A program made the position numbers and the translations under genes. This document shows positions 27,262 through 35,078 of a stretch of 64,000 bases of DNA, piece after piece. The DNA is taken from contig JAIXZX010000002.1 of NCBI GenBank assembly GCA_027489335.1, positions 124,001-188,000 on the forward strand. Reading direction: 5' to 3'. A model generated the notes under the pieces. That model worked only from the letters and a program-made list of their open reading frames with translations, was not told where the DNA came from and did not search any database. How positions within the stretch are numbered: the first letter of the stretch is position 1; every line of letters begins with the position of its first letter. This DNA comes from Caulobacteraceae bacterium (GTDB lineage Bacteria; Pseudomonadota; Alphaproteobacteria; Caulobacterales; Caulobacteraceae).

Positions 27262-27876
27262 ATGTCCCCTCGCCTCCTCCTCGCTGGCTTCGGCAGTTTT
27301 CCGGCCGCGCCGCTCAATCCATCGGCCGCCGTCATCGCCACCCTGGCCCGGGAATCCTGGGCGCCGGTGGGCGCGCAGATCGACTACCTGACCCTGCCGG
27401 TTCAGTGGCAGGGCGCAGCCGAGACCATCTTGCGGCAACTTCAGACCAGCCCTGCCGACGGTGTCCTGGTGGTCGGCGTGGCGGTCGAGGCGGAGGCCTT
27501 CCGGGTCGAGACCCTCGGGCGAAATGTGGCCAGCCCCGAGCGCCCCGACCAAGCCGGCCGTGTCTGGGGCTCCGCCTGCGTGGCCGAGACCGGCCAGGAC
27601 GTCATCGCCGCCACGGGCCCCTGCCAGGCCATGGCCTCGGCTCTGGAGACCGAGGGCCTGCCCGTCTCCCTGTCGCAGGACGCCGGGGACTATCTGTGCA
27701 ACTTCACCCTCTACCGGCTGCTGCACGCCAAGGCCGCGCCCCGCGTCGGCTTCCTGCATGTGCCCCAGGCCCGGGAGTGCGCAGAGACCGCCGCCTTTGA
27801 GCTCGCCCAAATCCGGCAGGCGGTGTGCGCAGCGGCGGCCGCCTTCTGCGCCGAGCTCAGCCGTCCAGCCGCTTGA
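27262..27876 (+). CDS. Pyroglutamyl-peptidase I-like cysteine peptidase (C15)
   Basis: A 204-residue protein of peptidase family C15. It begins RLLLAGFGSFPAAPLNPSAA, as pyrrolidone-carboxyl peptidases do. The likely catalytic triad is a Glu in VEAEAFRVET (about 76-78), Cys146 in AGDYLCNFTLYRLL, and His166 in VGFLHVPQA. Such enzymes remove N-terminal pyroglutamate in the cytoplasm. The sequence is somewhat shorter and more divergent than classical Pcp, so the specificity may differ. ATG 27262 was chosen because the frame upstream is promoter region. The 3' end overlaps the convergent MFS gene by 20 bp. Confidence 0.82.
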   Translation: MSPRLLLAGFGSFPAAPLNPSAAVIATLARESWAPVGAQIDYLTLPVQWQGAAETILRQLQTSPADGVLVVGVAVEAEAFRVETLGRNVASPERPDQAGRVWGSACVAETGQDVIAATGPCQAMASALETEGLPVSLSQDAGDYLCNFTLYRLLHAKAAPRVGFLHVPQARECAETAAFELAQIRQAVCAAAAAFCAELSRPAA

Positions 27877-29020
27877 CGCCGTAGAGCCGCAGGGCGCCGG
27901 CCAGGCCCAGCGCCGACATGGCGGCCATGGCGAAATAGCCATAGGCCCCCACCGCATCATAGAGGCCGCCCGAGACGATGGTGGCCAGGCCGATAAGCAG
28001 GCCGCCGGAAAAGGCCGAGTTCATGGTCTGGGCCGATGAGGCGTTGGCCGGGGTCGATAGCCGCTCCACCAGCTGGAGAGAGGCCATGAAGGTGGCGGCG
28101 AAGCTGAGCGCATGCAGGGCCTGGATGGGAAACAGCAGCCAGAGCGGCGGCGAAAGGGCCAGCGTCCCCCAGCGCACCACCGCGGCCGCCCCACCGATCA
28201 CCAGCAGCCGCCGCGGCCCGATGGCGCGGCGCCAGGGCTCCATGAACCACAGGAAGCCAATCTCCACGGCGACCCCGAAGCCCCAGAGGACGCCCGTCAG
28301 GCTTTCTGGAATGCCCTGCGCCTTCCAGACCAGGGCTGAGAACCCGTAGTAGAAGGCGTGGGCCGACTGGATCAGGCCCACCGAGACCACCGCCAGCATG
28401 AAGCCGCCGTCCCGCACCAGGGAGCCGAGGCCCGCCAGGCTTTCCGACAGGGCCGCCCGGCCGCCCTCCTCCCGCACCGGATCAGGCGGCAGCAGAAAGC
28501 GGGCGCCCACCGCCGTCAGAAGGGCGGCCACGACGATCCAGATCAGCACCAGATCGGCGGGGCCCTGAACCAGCATCACCCCCATGACCACATTGGCCAG
28601 GATGAAGGCCGCCGAGCCGATGCCCCGGGGCCAGCCATAGTTGAACCCGTCCCGCCGGGCCCGGGCCAGCACGATGACGTCGGTCAGAGGCGAGACGGTG
28701 GAGATGGCTGAGGCGGCCACGAACCAGACGGCGAACCACCACCAGAAGCCAAATGGAGCCGCCAGCAGGATGTAGGCCACGGTGGCCAGGGCGCCCATGA
28801 GGATCAGCGGTGTGCGGCGCACGGCGAAACTGTCGGCCCACACCCCGATAGCCGGCGCGGTGATCATCCGCGCCATCATCGGCGCCGACAGGATCAAACC
28901 GATCTCGGCCCCGCTCAGGCCGTGGCGGGCGAACCAGATCGGGATGTAGGGCGCGCTGGCGCCGGTGCCCACGAAGATGGCCGAATAGAACAGGCCCAGA
29001 CGCAAGGGCAGCGAGGGCAT
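27857..29020 (-). CDS. MFS transporter, phenylpropionate/HcaT-like
   Basis: A 387-residue twelve-helix major facilitator. The opening LPLRLGLFYSAIFVGTGASA, PYIPIWFARHGLSGAEIGLI and the pattern PAIGVWADSFAVRR (motif A variant) fit the MFS_1-like group that contains E. coli HcaT and sugar permeases such as LacY relatives. The substrate cannot be assigned. Its start at 29020 lies just after a strong hairpin that probably ends the upstream DUF1176 transcript. Confidence 0.83.
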   Translation of the reverse strand: MPSLPLRLGLFYSAIFVGTGASAPYIPIWFARHGLSGAEIGLILSAPMMARMITAPAIGVWADSFAVRRTPLILMGALATVAYILLAAPFGFWWWFAVWFVAASAISTVSPLTDVIVLARARRDGFNYGWPRGIGSAAFILANVVMGVMLVQGPADLVLIWIVVAALLTAVGARFLLPPDPVREEGGRAALSESLAGLGSLVRDGGFMLAVVSVGLIQSAHAFYYGFSALVWKAQGIPESLTGVLWGFGVAVEIGFLWFMEPWRRAIGPRRLLVIGGAAAVVRWGTLALSPPLWLLFPIQALHALSFAATFMASLQLVERLSTPANASSAQTMNSAFSGGLLIGLATIVSGGLYDAVGAYGYFAMAAMSALGLAGALRLYGVKRLDG

Positions 29021-29027
29021 GGGACAA

Positions 29028-29056
29028 GCCTGCGGGGCGGTTGGCGCCCCGCAGGC
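29028..29056 (-). terminator. 12 bp hairpin after DUF1176 gene
   Basis: GCCTGCGGGGCG (29028-29039) pairs with CGCCCCGCAGGC (29045-29056) around a five-base loop. It lies 13 bp beyond the DUF1176 stop on the minus strand and immediately before the MFS start codon. There is no long U-tract on the transcript, so termination may need Rho. Confidence 0.6.
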
Positions 29057-29068
29057 TCTAATCTGAGT

Positions 29069-30100
29069 CTAACGTGACCGGTAGCTGACCGGCCAATAGT
29101 CGCTCATCACCCCCTGGCATTCGGGCATAAAGGTCTGGTGGGCGACATCGAACCTCTGGCCGGTCCAGACCCATTCGGTCAGGGCCCCGCAATCCCCCAG
29201 CCCTCGGCCCTTGTCGAAGTTCATCAGGGTCTGGGTCTTGGGGTCGAAGCTGATGTTCATCAGCTCAGAGGTCGCCTCACCGCCCGGATAGTCCAACGTC
29301 AGCGCCTGCACGCCGCCGCCGGTCTCATCGGTGAGGAACAGCCGGTAGATGACGTTGTAGGCGCCCCGCGAGCAGACCATCCCCCAGAAGATCTTGCCCT
29401 GCGCCAGGCGCGCCACCTCGGGCTCGATCCCCAGGTCGAGGATGTCGTCGTCGCAATCCCTCAACTGCGCCTGCATCGCCAGCGAGGGCTTGGTGGGCAG
29501 CCGGGCCTGGGCCACGGCCGGCGCCGGCTTGATCACCGGGGACTGGGGCGGCGCCGGGACGTCTGCAGCCGGTCGCGGCCCTCGCGCCACCAGGGCGGTG
29601 GTTGTCCCTGCCCGCCCCTGGCGATCATCCATGAACCGCAGGGCTGCGCTGGATCCGGCCAGGGAAATGGTCGCGGCCGGGTTCTGGCCTTCCATGAGGG
29701 TCAGGGTGCGACCATTGACGAGCACCGCCAGCAGGGCGCGGGTCTGGGCGGGCGTCAGTTCGGTGAGACGGCGCTCGGCATCCTCCTCCAGCGGCGTGGC
29801 GGGGATGGCGGTCAGCCCGCTCGGCGAGGCGCCGTCCACGGCCAGGCGGAGGGTCGCCGCAGTTGTGCCGGCGGTGATCAGGCTGATCGTCGGCTCGGCC
29901 GCAGGTCCCGCCTCGCGACGCACCTTCAGCAGGGCCGAACTGCCCATCTCCTCCAGGTCGCCAAACCCCATGGCGGTGCAGACCTGGACATTGTCACAGA
30001 CCACAGCCCAGTCGCCGAAGCTGCCGCTGTCGGCCGACGCGCCGCCAGCCACGCCCAGGGTGAACGCCGCCGCGGCCAGTCCCAGCTTTCGCATGCCCAT
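29069..30100 (-). CDS. DUF1176 periplasmic protein
   Basis: A 343-residue protein with a signal peptide (MRKLGLAAAAFTLGVAGGASA-DS). The mature part begins GSFGDWAVVCDNVQVCTAMG, the hallmark of DUF1176, with a cysteine pair at the start and further cysteines in RDCDDDI, GMVCSRGAYN, GDCGAL and PECQGV that could form disulfides. An alanine/proline linker divides it near residue 185. The function is unknown; the family is common in alphaproteobacteria. ATG 30100 follows AAGGAG with good spacing. Confidence 0.85.
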   Translation of the reverse strand: MGMRKLGLAAAAFTLGVAGGASADSGSFGDWAVVCDNVQVCTAMGFGDLEEMGSSALLKVRREAGPAAEPTISLITAGTTAATLRLAVDGASPSGLTAIPATPLEEDAERRLTELTPAQTRALLAVLVNGRTLTLMEGQNPAATISLAGSSAALRFMDDRQGRAGTTTALVARGPRPAADVPAPPQSPVIKPAPAVAQARLPTKPSLAMQAQLRDCDDDILDLGIEPEVARLAQGKIFWGMVCSRGAYNVIYRLFLTDETGGGVQALTLDYPGGEATSELMNISFDPKTQTLMNFDKGRGLGDCGALTEWVWTGQRFDVAHQTFMPECQGVMSDYWPVSYRSR

Positions 30101-30227
30101 GACCTGTCTCCTTGCGCCCGGCGCGAAATCTTCAACCTATGGCGCAGGCTCCTTGGTACCTTGCACCGCCCTTGACGCGGCCGTCGCCGGCGCGCCTGAA
30201 GGCGCCGACATAACGCAGGAGGAAGCC

Positions 30228-30602
30228 ATGGGTGTCGACCGATTCTGGCTGGGGCTGGCCGCCCTGGGGGGCTTTCTGTCAGTGGCCATCGGCGCCTTCG
30301 GGGCGCACGCCATTCCCGACCCCCAGGCCAAGGCCTGGATGGACACCGGCGCCACCTATCTGATGGTCCATAGCCTGGCGGTGTTCGCCGCCGCCGTGGT
30401 GGCGTCCCAGGGTGGCTGGCTGGCCCGGATCGCCCCGCCCTTCTTCCTCGGCGGCGGGGTCATCTTCTGTGGCACCCTGACCGCCATGGCGCTCGGCGCG
30501 CCACGCATCCTGGGCGCCGTCACCCCGATCGGCGGACTGATGTTCCTGGTCGGCTGGCTGGTCCTGGCGGTCGCCGCTTTCCGCCTCAAGCCCGCCGCCT
30601 AG
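30228..30602 (+). CDS. DUF423 inner-membrane protein
   Basis: A 124-residue protein with four hydrophobic helices and the DUF423 signature GALGGFLSVAIGAFGAHA-like start (here LAALGGFLSVAIGAFGAHAI) followed by a YLMVHSLAVFAAAV helix. The function is unknown; members are small integral membrane proteins found in most proteobacteria. ATG 30228 has an almost perfect AGGAGG. The stop TAG is within a CTAG shared with the stop of the convergent MFS gene. Confidence 0.9.
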   Translation: MGVDRFWLGLAALGGFLSVAIGAFGAHAIPDPQAKAWMDTGATYLMVHSLAVFAAAVVASQGGWLARIAPPFFLGGGVIFCGTLTAMALGAPRILGAVTPIGGLMFLVGWLVLAVAAFRLKPAA

Positions 30603-31801
30603 CTGCGGCCCGGCAGGGCGAGGGTGCGCAGGGCCAACGCCGAGCCGGCCAGGGCCAGAGCCATGGCGATCCCCATGGGGCCAGGGGTGCCGTCATAGGC
30701 CAGGCCCGTCAGGCTGGCGGCCACCGCCCCCACCCCAAAGGAGGCCCCGCCCATCAGGGCCGAGACCGAGCCCGAGCGGCTGGGATCGACGCTGAGCGCG
30801 CCGGCCATGGTGTTGCCCTGGATGAAGCCATAGGTGGCCAGGATCAGGAACAGCAGCGGCAGCACGCTCCAGCGCTCGCCGATTCCCGTCACCGCCGCCA
30901 GGGCGAGCAGCGCCCCGAAGCCCACCGCGATGAGGCTGGCCCGCGCCAGAACCTGATCTGGCCCGACAAATTTCAGCAGATAGCGATTGGCCTGGCTGGC
31001 CCCGATGACGCCGGCGGCGTTCAGCCCGAACACCCAGCCGAAATTGGCCGGCGATATGCCATAGACCTCGATCAGCAGCACCGGCGAGGCGGCGATGTAG
31101 GTGAAGAGCGTCGCCCCATTGAGCGCGCCCGCCAGGGCGTAGCCCACCAGCCGGCGCTGGCGCAGGAGGGCTGAGAAGGCGGCGAGGGGATTCTCCGCCC
31201 GGGCCTGGACGGCGGTGGCCTCCGAGCGGCTCTCTTCCAGGCGGAGCAGCGCAAAGGCCCCGACGATCAGGCCAAAGGCCAGCAGCACCCAGAAGATGGC
31301 CCGCCAGCCCGCGACCTCCAGGATCAGCCCGCCCAGCAGAGGCGCCACGATCGGCGCGATCCCCATGATCAGCATCAGCAAGGACAGCATCCGGGCCGTC
31401 TCGGTGTGGTCGAAGCGGTCGCGGACGATGGCCCGGGCCACCACCCCGCCGGCGCATCCGCCAAGCGCCTGGACGAAGCGGGCGGCGATCAGCATGTCGG
31501 GGCTCGTCGCCAGGGCGCAGGCGATAGTGGCCAGGGCATAGACGGCGATGCCGGCCAGGATCGGACCCCGCCGCCCAAATCGGTCCGAGGCCGGGCCATA
31601 GATGAACTGCCCGATGGCCATGCCGGCGAAGAAGGCCGCCACCGTGGCCTGGGTCTGGGCGGCGCTGGCCCCCAGGCTCTGGCCGATCTGCGGCAGGCTG
31701 GGCAGATACATGTCGATGGACATGGGCGCGAACGCCGTGAGCGCGCCAAGAAGGATCACAAGACCCCAGGGGGTGGGCGCGGCGGCGGCGGCTTTGGTCA
31801 T
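30599..31801 (-). CDS. Bcr/CflA-type MFS drug efflux transporter
   Basis: A 400-residue twelve-helix transporter. The start region LVILLGALTAFAPMSIDMYL (with PSLPQIGQSLGAS after it) and GQFIYGPASDRFGRRGPIL (motif A) are diagnostic of the Bcr/CflA subfamily of drug:H+ antiporters; the motif RFVQALGGCAGGVVARAIVR is the family's helix-4 signature. It likely exports an antibiotic or metabolite. ATG 31801 was preferred over an upstream in-frame ATG at 31861, which would add a basic, unrelated extension. Confidence 0.9.
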   Translation of the reverse strand: MTKAAAAAPTPWGLVILLGALTAFAPMSIDMYLPSLPQIGQSLGASAAQTQATVAAFFAGMAIGQFIYGPASDRFGRRGPILAGIAVYALATIACALATSPDMLIAARFVQALGGCAGGVVARAIVRDRFDHTETARMLSLLMLIMGIAPIVAPLLGGLILEVAGWRAIFWVLLAFGLIVGAFALLRLEESRSEATAVQARAENPLAAFSALLRQRRLVGYALAGALNGATLFTYIAASPVLLIEVYGISPANFGWVFGLNAAGVIGASQANRYLLKFVGPDQVLARASLIAVGFGALLALAAVTGIGERWSVLPLLFLILATYGFIQGNTMAGALSVDPSRSGSVSALMGGASFGVGAVAASLTGLAYDGTPGPMGIAMALALAGSALALRTLALPGRS

Positions 31802-31902
31802 GCCCCTATCTAACCTGCGAGCCTCCCAGGGGAAGGGCGCAAGGCTTGCCTCACGGGCCATATCCGCCCAAATGCCGGAAACAGACCTGACCGGAGTCCC
31901 GC

Positions 31903-32898
31903 ATGGCGATCACCCTTCCCCCCGCGCTGACCGCCGCCATGCCGCCTGTGCAGACCGCCCAAGTGAACGGGATCGAGATGGCCTATTACGAGGCCGGCCC
32001 CAAGGACGGTCCAGCCATCGTGCTCTGCCACGGCTTCCCGGAGACCGCCTTTTCCTGGCGCCACCAGATCCCGGTCCTGGCGGAGGCGGGCTATCACGTC
32101 ATCGCCCCGGACCAGCGCGGCTATGGCCTGACCTCAGGGCCAGACGCCGTGGCCGACTACGACATGGAGCACCTGACCGCCGACCTGGTCGCCCTGCTCG
32201 ACCATCTGGGCTTGGAGAAGGCGGTGTTCGTCGGCCACGACTGGGGCGGTTTCGTCGTCTGGCAGATGCCCCTGATGCACCCGCAGCGCTGCGCCGGGAT
32301 CATTGGCCTCAACACCCCCTACCAGCCCCGCTACCGGGCCGAGCCCATCGAACTGTTCCGTCAGGTCTATGGTCCGGACATGTACATCGTCTGGTTCCAG
32401 ACCCCTGGCGAGGCCGACCAGGCGCTCGCCGCCGACGTGAACAAGACCATGCGCTTCTTCCTGCGCAAGCCCGCGGCCCTGCGCCCGTCTGGTGAGACCA
32501 GGAAGGGCGGCTCCAGCTTCGCCTTCGCCGCGGGCCTGGCGGCCTTTGACCCGGCCGCCGATCAGAGCCAGTTCCTCAGCGACGAGGAGATGGCGGTCTA
32601 TGTGGCCCTGTTCGAGCACAGCGGCTTCACCGGCCCGATCAACTGGTACCGCAACTTCACCCGCAACTGGGAGCGGGGCGCCGACCTGCCGACCCGGATC
32701 GACGGCCTGCCCTGTCTGATGATCATGGCTGAGAAGGACGCAGTCCTGCCGCCCTCCATGGCCGACAAGATGGGCGACTACATTTCCGACCTTGAGAAGG
32801 TGCTGGTGACCGACTCCGGGCACTGGACGCAGCAGGAGCAGCCTGAGGCGGTGAACAGCTACATCCTCGACTGGATGCGCAGGCGTTTCCCGGCGTAA
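31903..32898 (+). CDS. Epoxide hydrolase-like alpha/beta hydrolase
   Basis: A 331-residue alpha/beta hydrolase. The oxyanion motif CHGFPETAFSWRHQ (HGFP), the nucleophile elbow FVGHDWGGFVVWQMP (Asp nucleophile in GHDWGG) and the C-terminal catalytic histidine in DSGHWTQQEQPE are all present, as in soluble epoxide hydrolases. A cap domain with tyrosines (YVALFEHSGFTGPINWYRNF) fits epoxide opening. It probably hydrolyses an epoxide to a diol in the cytoplasm. ATG 31903 follows CGGAG. It is followed after 8 bp by the prolyl aminopeptidase gene. Confidence 0.88.
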   Translation: MAITLPPALTAAMPPVQTAQVNGIEMAYYEAGPKDGPAIVLCHGFPETAFSWRHQIPVLAEAGYHVIAPDQRGYGLTSGPDAVADYDMEHLTADLVALLDHLGLEKAVFVGHDWGGFVVWQMPLMHPQRCAGIIGLNTPYQPRYRAEPIELFRQVYGPDMYIVWFQTPGEADQALAADVNKTMRFFLRKPAALRPSGETRKGGSSFAFAAGLAAFDPAADQSQFLSDEEMAVYVALFEHSGFTGPINWYRNFTRNWERGADLPTRIDGLPCLMIMAEKDAVLPPSMADKMGDYISDLEKVLVTDSGHWTQQEQPEAVNSYILDWMRRRFPA

Positions 32899-32906
32899 AT
32901 ACCCCC

Positions 32907-33899
32907 ATGGATCGCCCCTCCCCCTTCACCGCCGTCTCATCGCCTGCCCAGCGTCGTGGGCTGTTCCCTGAGAACGAGCCCTTCGCCCATGGCTGGCTCG
33001 CCACCGAGAGCGAGCACGAGGTCTATTACGAGGAGTGCGGGAACCCCGACGGCAAGCCCTGCCTCATCCTGCACGGCGGCCCCGGCGGCGCGATCAACCC
33101 GACCATGCGGCGGTTCTTCGATCCGTCGAAGTGGCGGATGGCCCTGTTCGACCAACGCGGCTGCGGCCGCTCCCACCCCAACGCCCGGCTTGAGCACAAC
33201 ACCACCTGGACCCTGATCGCCGACATCGAGCGGCTGCGGGTCAAGTTGGGCGTCGAGAAGTGGACCGTCTTCGGCGGCTCCTGGGGTTCGACCCTGGCGC
33301 TCGCCTACGCCATCACCCACCCGGACCGGGTGGAGGGCCTGGTTCTGCGGGGCGTCTTCCTGCTCACCGAAAAGGAGCTGCGCTGGTTCTATCAGGACGG
33401 CGCCTCCATGCTGTTCCCCGACGCCTGGGCCCATTTCCTGGCGCCGATCCCGGAGGCGGAGCGGCACGACCTGATGGGCGCCTATCACCGGCGCCTGACC
33501 CATGCCGACCGCCGGGTTCAGGCCGAGGCGGCTACCGCCTGGAGCCAGTGGGAGGGCGACACCATCTCCATCCGCGGCCCTGAGGCCCGGCCGTCCAAGT
33601 TCAACGAGGTAGACTTCGCCATCGCGTTCGCCCGCATCGAGTGCCACTACTTCGTCAATCGCGGCTTCTTCCCGGAAGACGGCTGGATCCTGAAGAACAT
33701 CGACAAGATCCGGGGCATTCCGGGCTGGATCGTCCAGGGCCGGTTCGACGTGGTCACGCCGATGGACGCCGCCTGGCGGCTCAGCCAGGCCTGGCCGGAA
33801 GCGAAGCTGGATGTGGTCTGGGACGCGGGCCACGCCTCCACCGAGCCAGGCGTGGTCGACGCCCTGGTGCGCGCCACCGATCAGGCCCTGGCGGGCTAG
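32907..33899 (+). CDS. pip: Prolyl aminopeptidase
   Basis: A 330-residue serine peptidase of family S33. It carries the HGGPGGAINPTMRRFFDP motif, DQRGCGRSHP, the nucleophile elbow FGGSWGSTLALAYA (Ser), and a C-terminal WDAGHASTEPG with the catalytic His. It releases N-terminal proline from peptides in the cytoplasm. The length matches the family (about 310-330 residues). It appears to be the second gene of a pair with the epoxide hydrolase. Confidence 0.95.
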   Translation: MDRPSPFTAVSSPAQRRGLFPENEPFAHGWLATESEHEVYYEECGNPDGKPCLILHGGPGGAINPTMRRFFDPSKWRMALFDQRGCGRSHPNARLEHNTTWTLIADIERLRVKLGVEKWTVFGGSWGSTLALAYAITHPDRVEGLVLRGVFLLTEKELRWFYQDGASMLFPDAWAHFLAPIPEAERHDLMGAYHRRLTHADRRVQAEAATAWSQWEGDTISIRGPEARPSKFNEVDFAIAFARIECHYFVNRGFFPEDGWILKNIDKIRGIPGWIVQGRFDVVTPMDAAWRLSQAWPEAKLDVVWDAGHASTEPGVVDALVRATDQALAG

Positions 33900-33923
33900 C
33901 GCGCTTGGCTCAACGGTCAGGGC

Positions 33924-35078
33924 TCAGACGAAGGCGCCCTTGCCGCTGGTGACCTCGGTATAGCGGTGCACGCGCACCGACTGGACGAGCCCCCAGCCGA
34001 TCATCACCGTCAGCATGACCGTGCCGCCGTAGGAGAGCAGCGGCATGGGCACCCCCACCACCGGCGCCAGGCCCATCACCATGGCCCCATTGATCAGCAC
34101 ATAGAGGGTGAAGGTCGCTGTCACGCCTGCAGCCGCCAGCCGTCCGAAGTGGCTGTGGGCCAGGGAGGCGGTGCGCAGGGCCATAAAGATGACCGCGGCG
34201 AACAGGGCCAGCACCAGGGCGCAGCCCAGGAAGCCGAACTCCTCAGCCAGGGTGGCGAAGATGAAGTCGGTGTGCTTCTCGGGCAGGAAGTTGAGCTGGC
34301 TCTGGGAGCCCAGCCCATAGCCCTTGCCGAAGAAGCCGCCGGAGCCAAGGGCGATCTTGGACTGCAGGATATGATAGCCCGAACCGGACGGATCGCTCTC
34401 CGGATCGAGAAAGGTCATCACCCGCTTGCGCTGATATTCGTGCAGCACGAACATCACCATGATGGGCACCGCGGCGACGAAGGAGATCACGGCCGCGCCG
34501 ATGACCTTCCAGGACAGGCCCGCCAGCACCACCACCGCGGCCCCGGTCAGGGCGATCAGCATGGCCGTCCCCAGGTCCGGCTGATGAGCGACCAGCAGCA
34601 CGGGTGCGGCGATCATCAGGGCCGGGATGATCAACCACCAGGACAGCCGCGCGTCCTCCGCCGAGATGCCGTGATAGAATCGCGCCAGGGCCAGCACGAT
34701 GCCGACCTTCATGACTTCGGACGGCTGAAAGCTCATGAAGCCGAGGTCCAGCCAGCGGGTGGCGCCCATGCGCGTGTCGCCGACGAACTCCACCGCCAGC
34801 AGAAGCAGCAGACCGATCCCGTAGATCGGATAGGCGAGCGCGAACCAGACCCTCACGTCGAAGAGGGCCAGCGCGATCATCAGGACGAAGCAGAAGCCGA
34901 AGCGGAACAGATGCGCCCCGGCCCACGGCTCCCAGGAACTGCCGGCCACCGAGAACATCATCAGGGCGCCCGTCCCCGCCAGCAGGCAGAGCGCGATGGC
35001 GAAGGTCCAGTCGATCTGGGTGAACTTGACCACCAGGCGGTCGCGTTCGCCCGGCCGGCTCAGCGCGCTCATGGTCAT
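33924..35078 (-). CDS. rodA: RodA, SEDS peptidoglycan glycosyltransferase
   Basis: A 384-residue SEDS-family membrane protein with about ten helices. DWTFAIALCLLAGTGALMMF opens the membrane part; GATRWLDLGFMSFQPSEVMK is the SEDS signature, and LPEKHTDFIFATLAEEFGFL and the MPLLSYGGTVMLTVMIGWGL block are conserved. RodA polymerises glycan strands during lateral wall growth, with PBP2 as the transpeptidase partner. It is the last gene of the five-gene operon, and its ATG overlaps the PBP2 stop by 4 bp. Confidence 0.96.
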   Translation of the reverse strand: MTMSALSRPGERDRLVVKFTQIDWTFAIALCLLAGTGALMMFSVAGSSWEPWAGAHLFRFGFCFVLMIALALFDVRVWFALAYPIYGIGLLLLLAVEFVGDTRMGATRWLDLGFMSFQPSEVMKVGIVLALARFYHGISAEDARLSWWLIIPALMIAAPVLLVAHQPDLGTAMLIALTGAAVVVLAGLSWKVIGAAVISFVAAVPIMVMFVLHEYQRKRVMTFLDPESDPSGSGYHILQSKIALGSGGFFGKGYGLGSQSQLNFLPEKHTDFIFATLAEEFGFLGCALVLALFAAVIFMALRTASLAHSHFGRLAAAGVTATFTLYVLINGAMVMGLAPVVGVPMPLLSYGGTVMLTVMIGWGLVQSVRVHRYTEVTSGKGAFV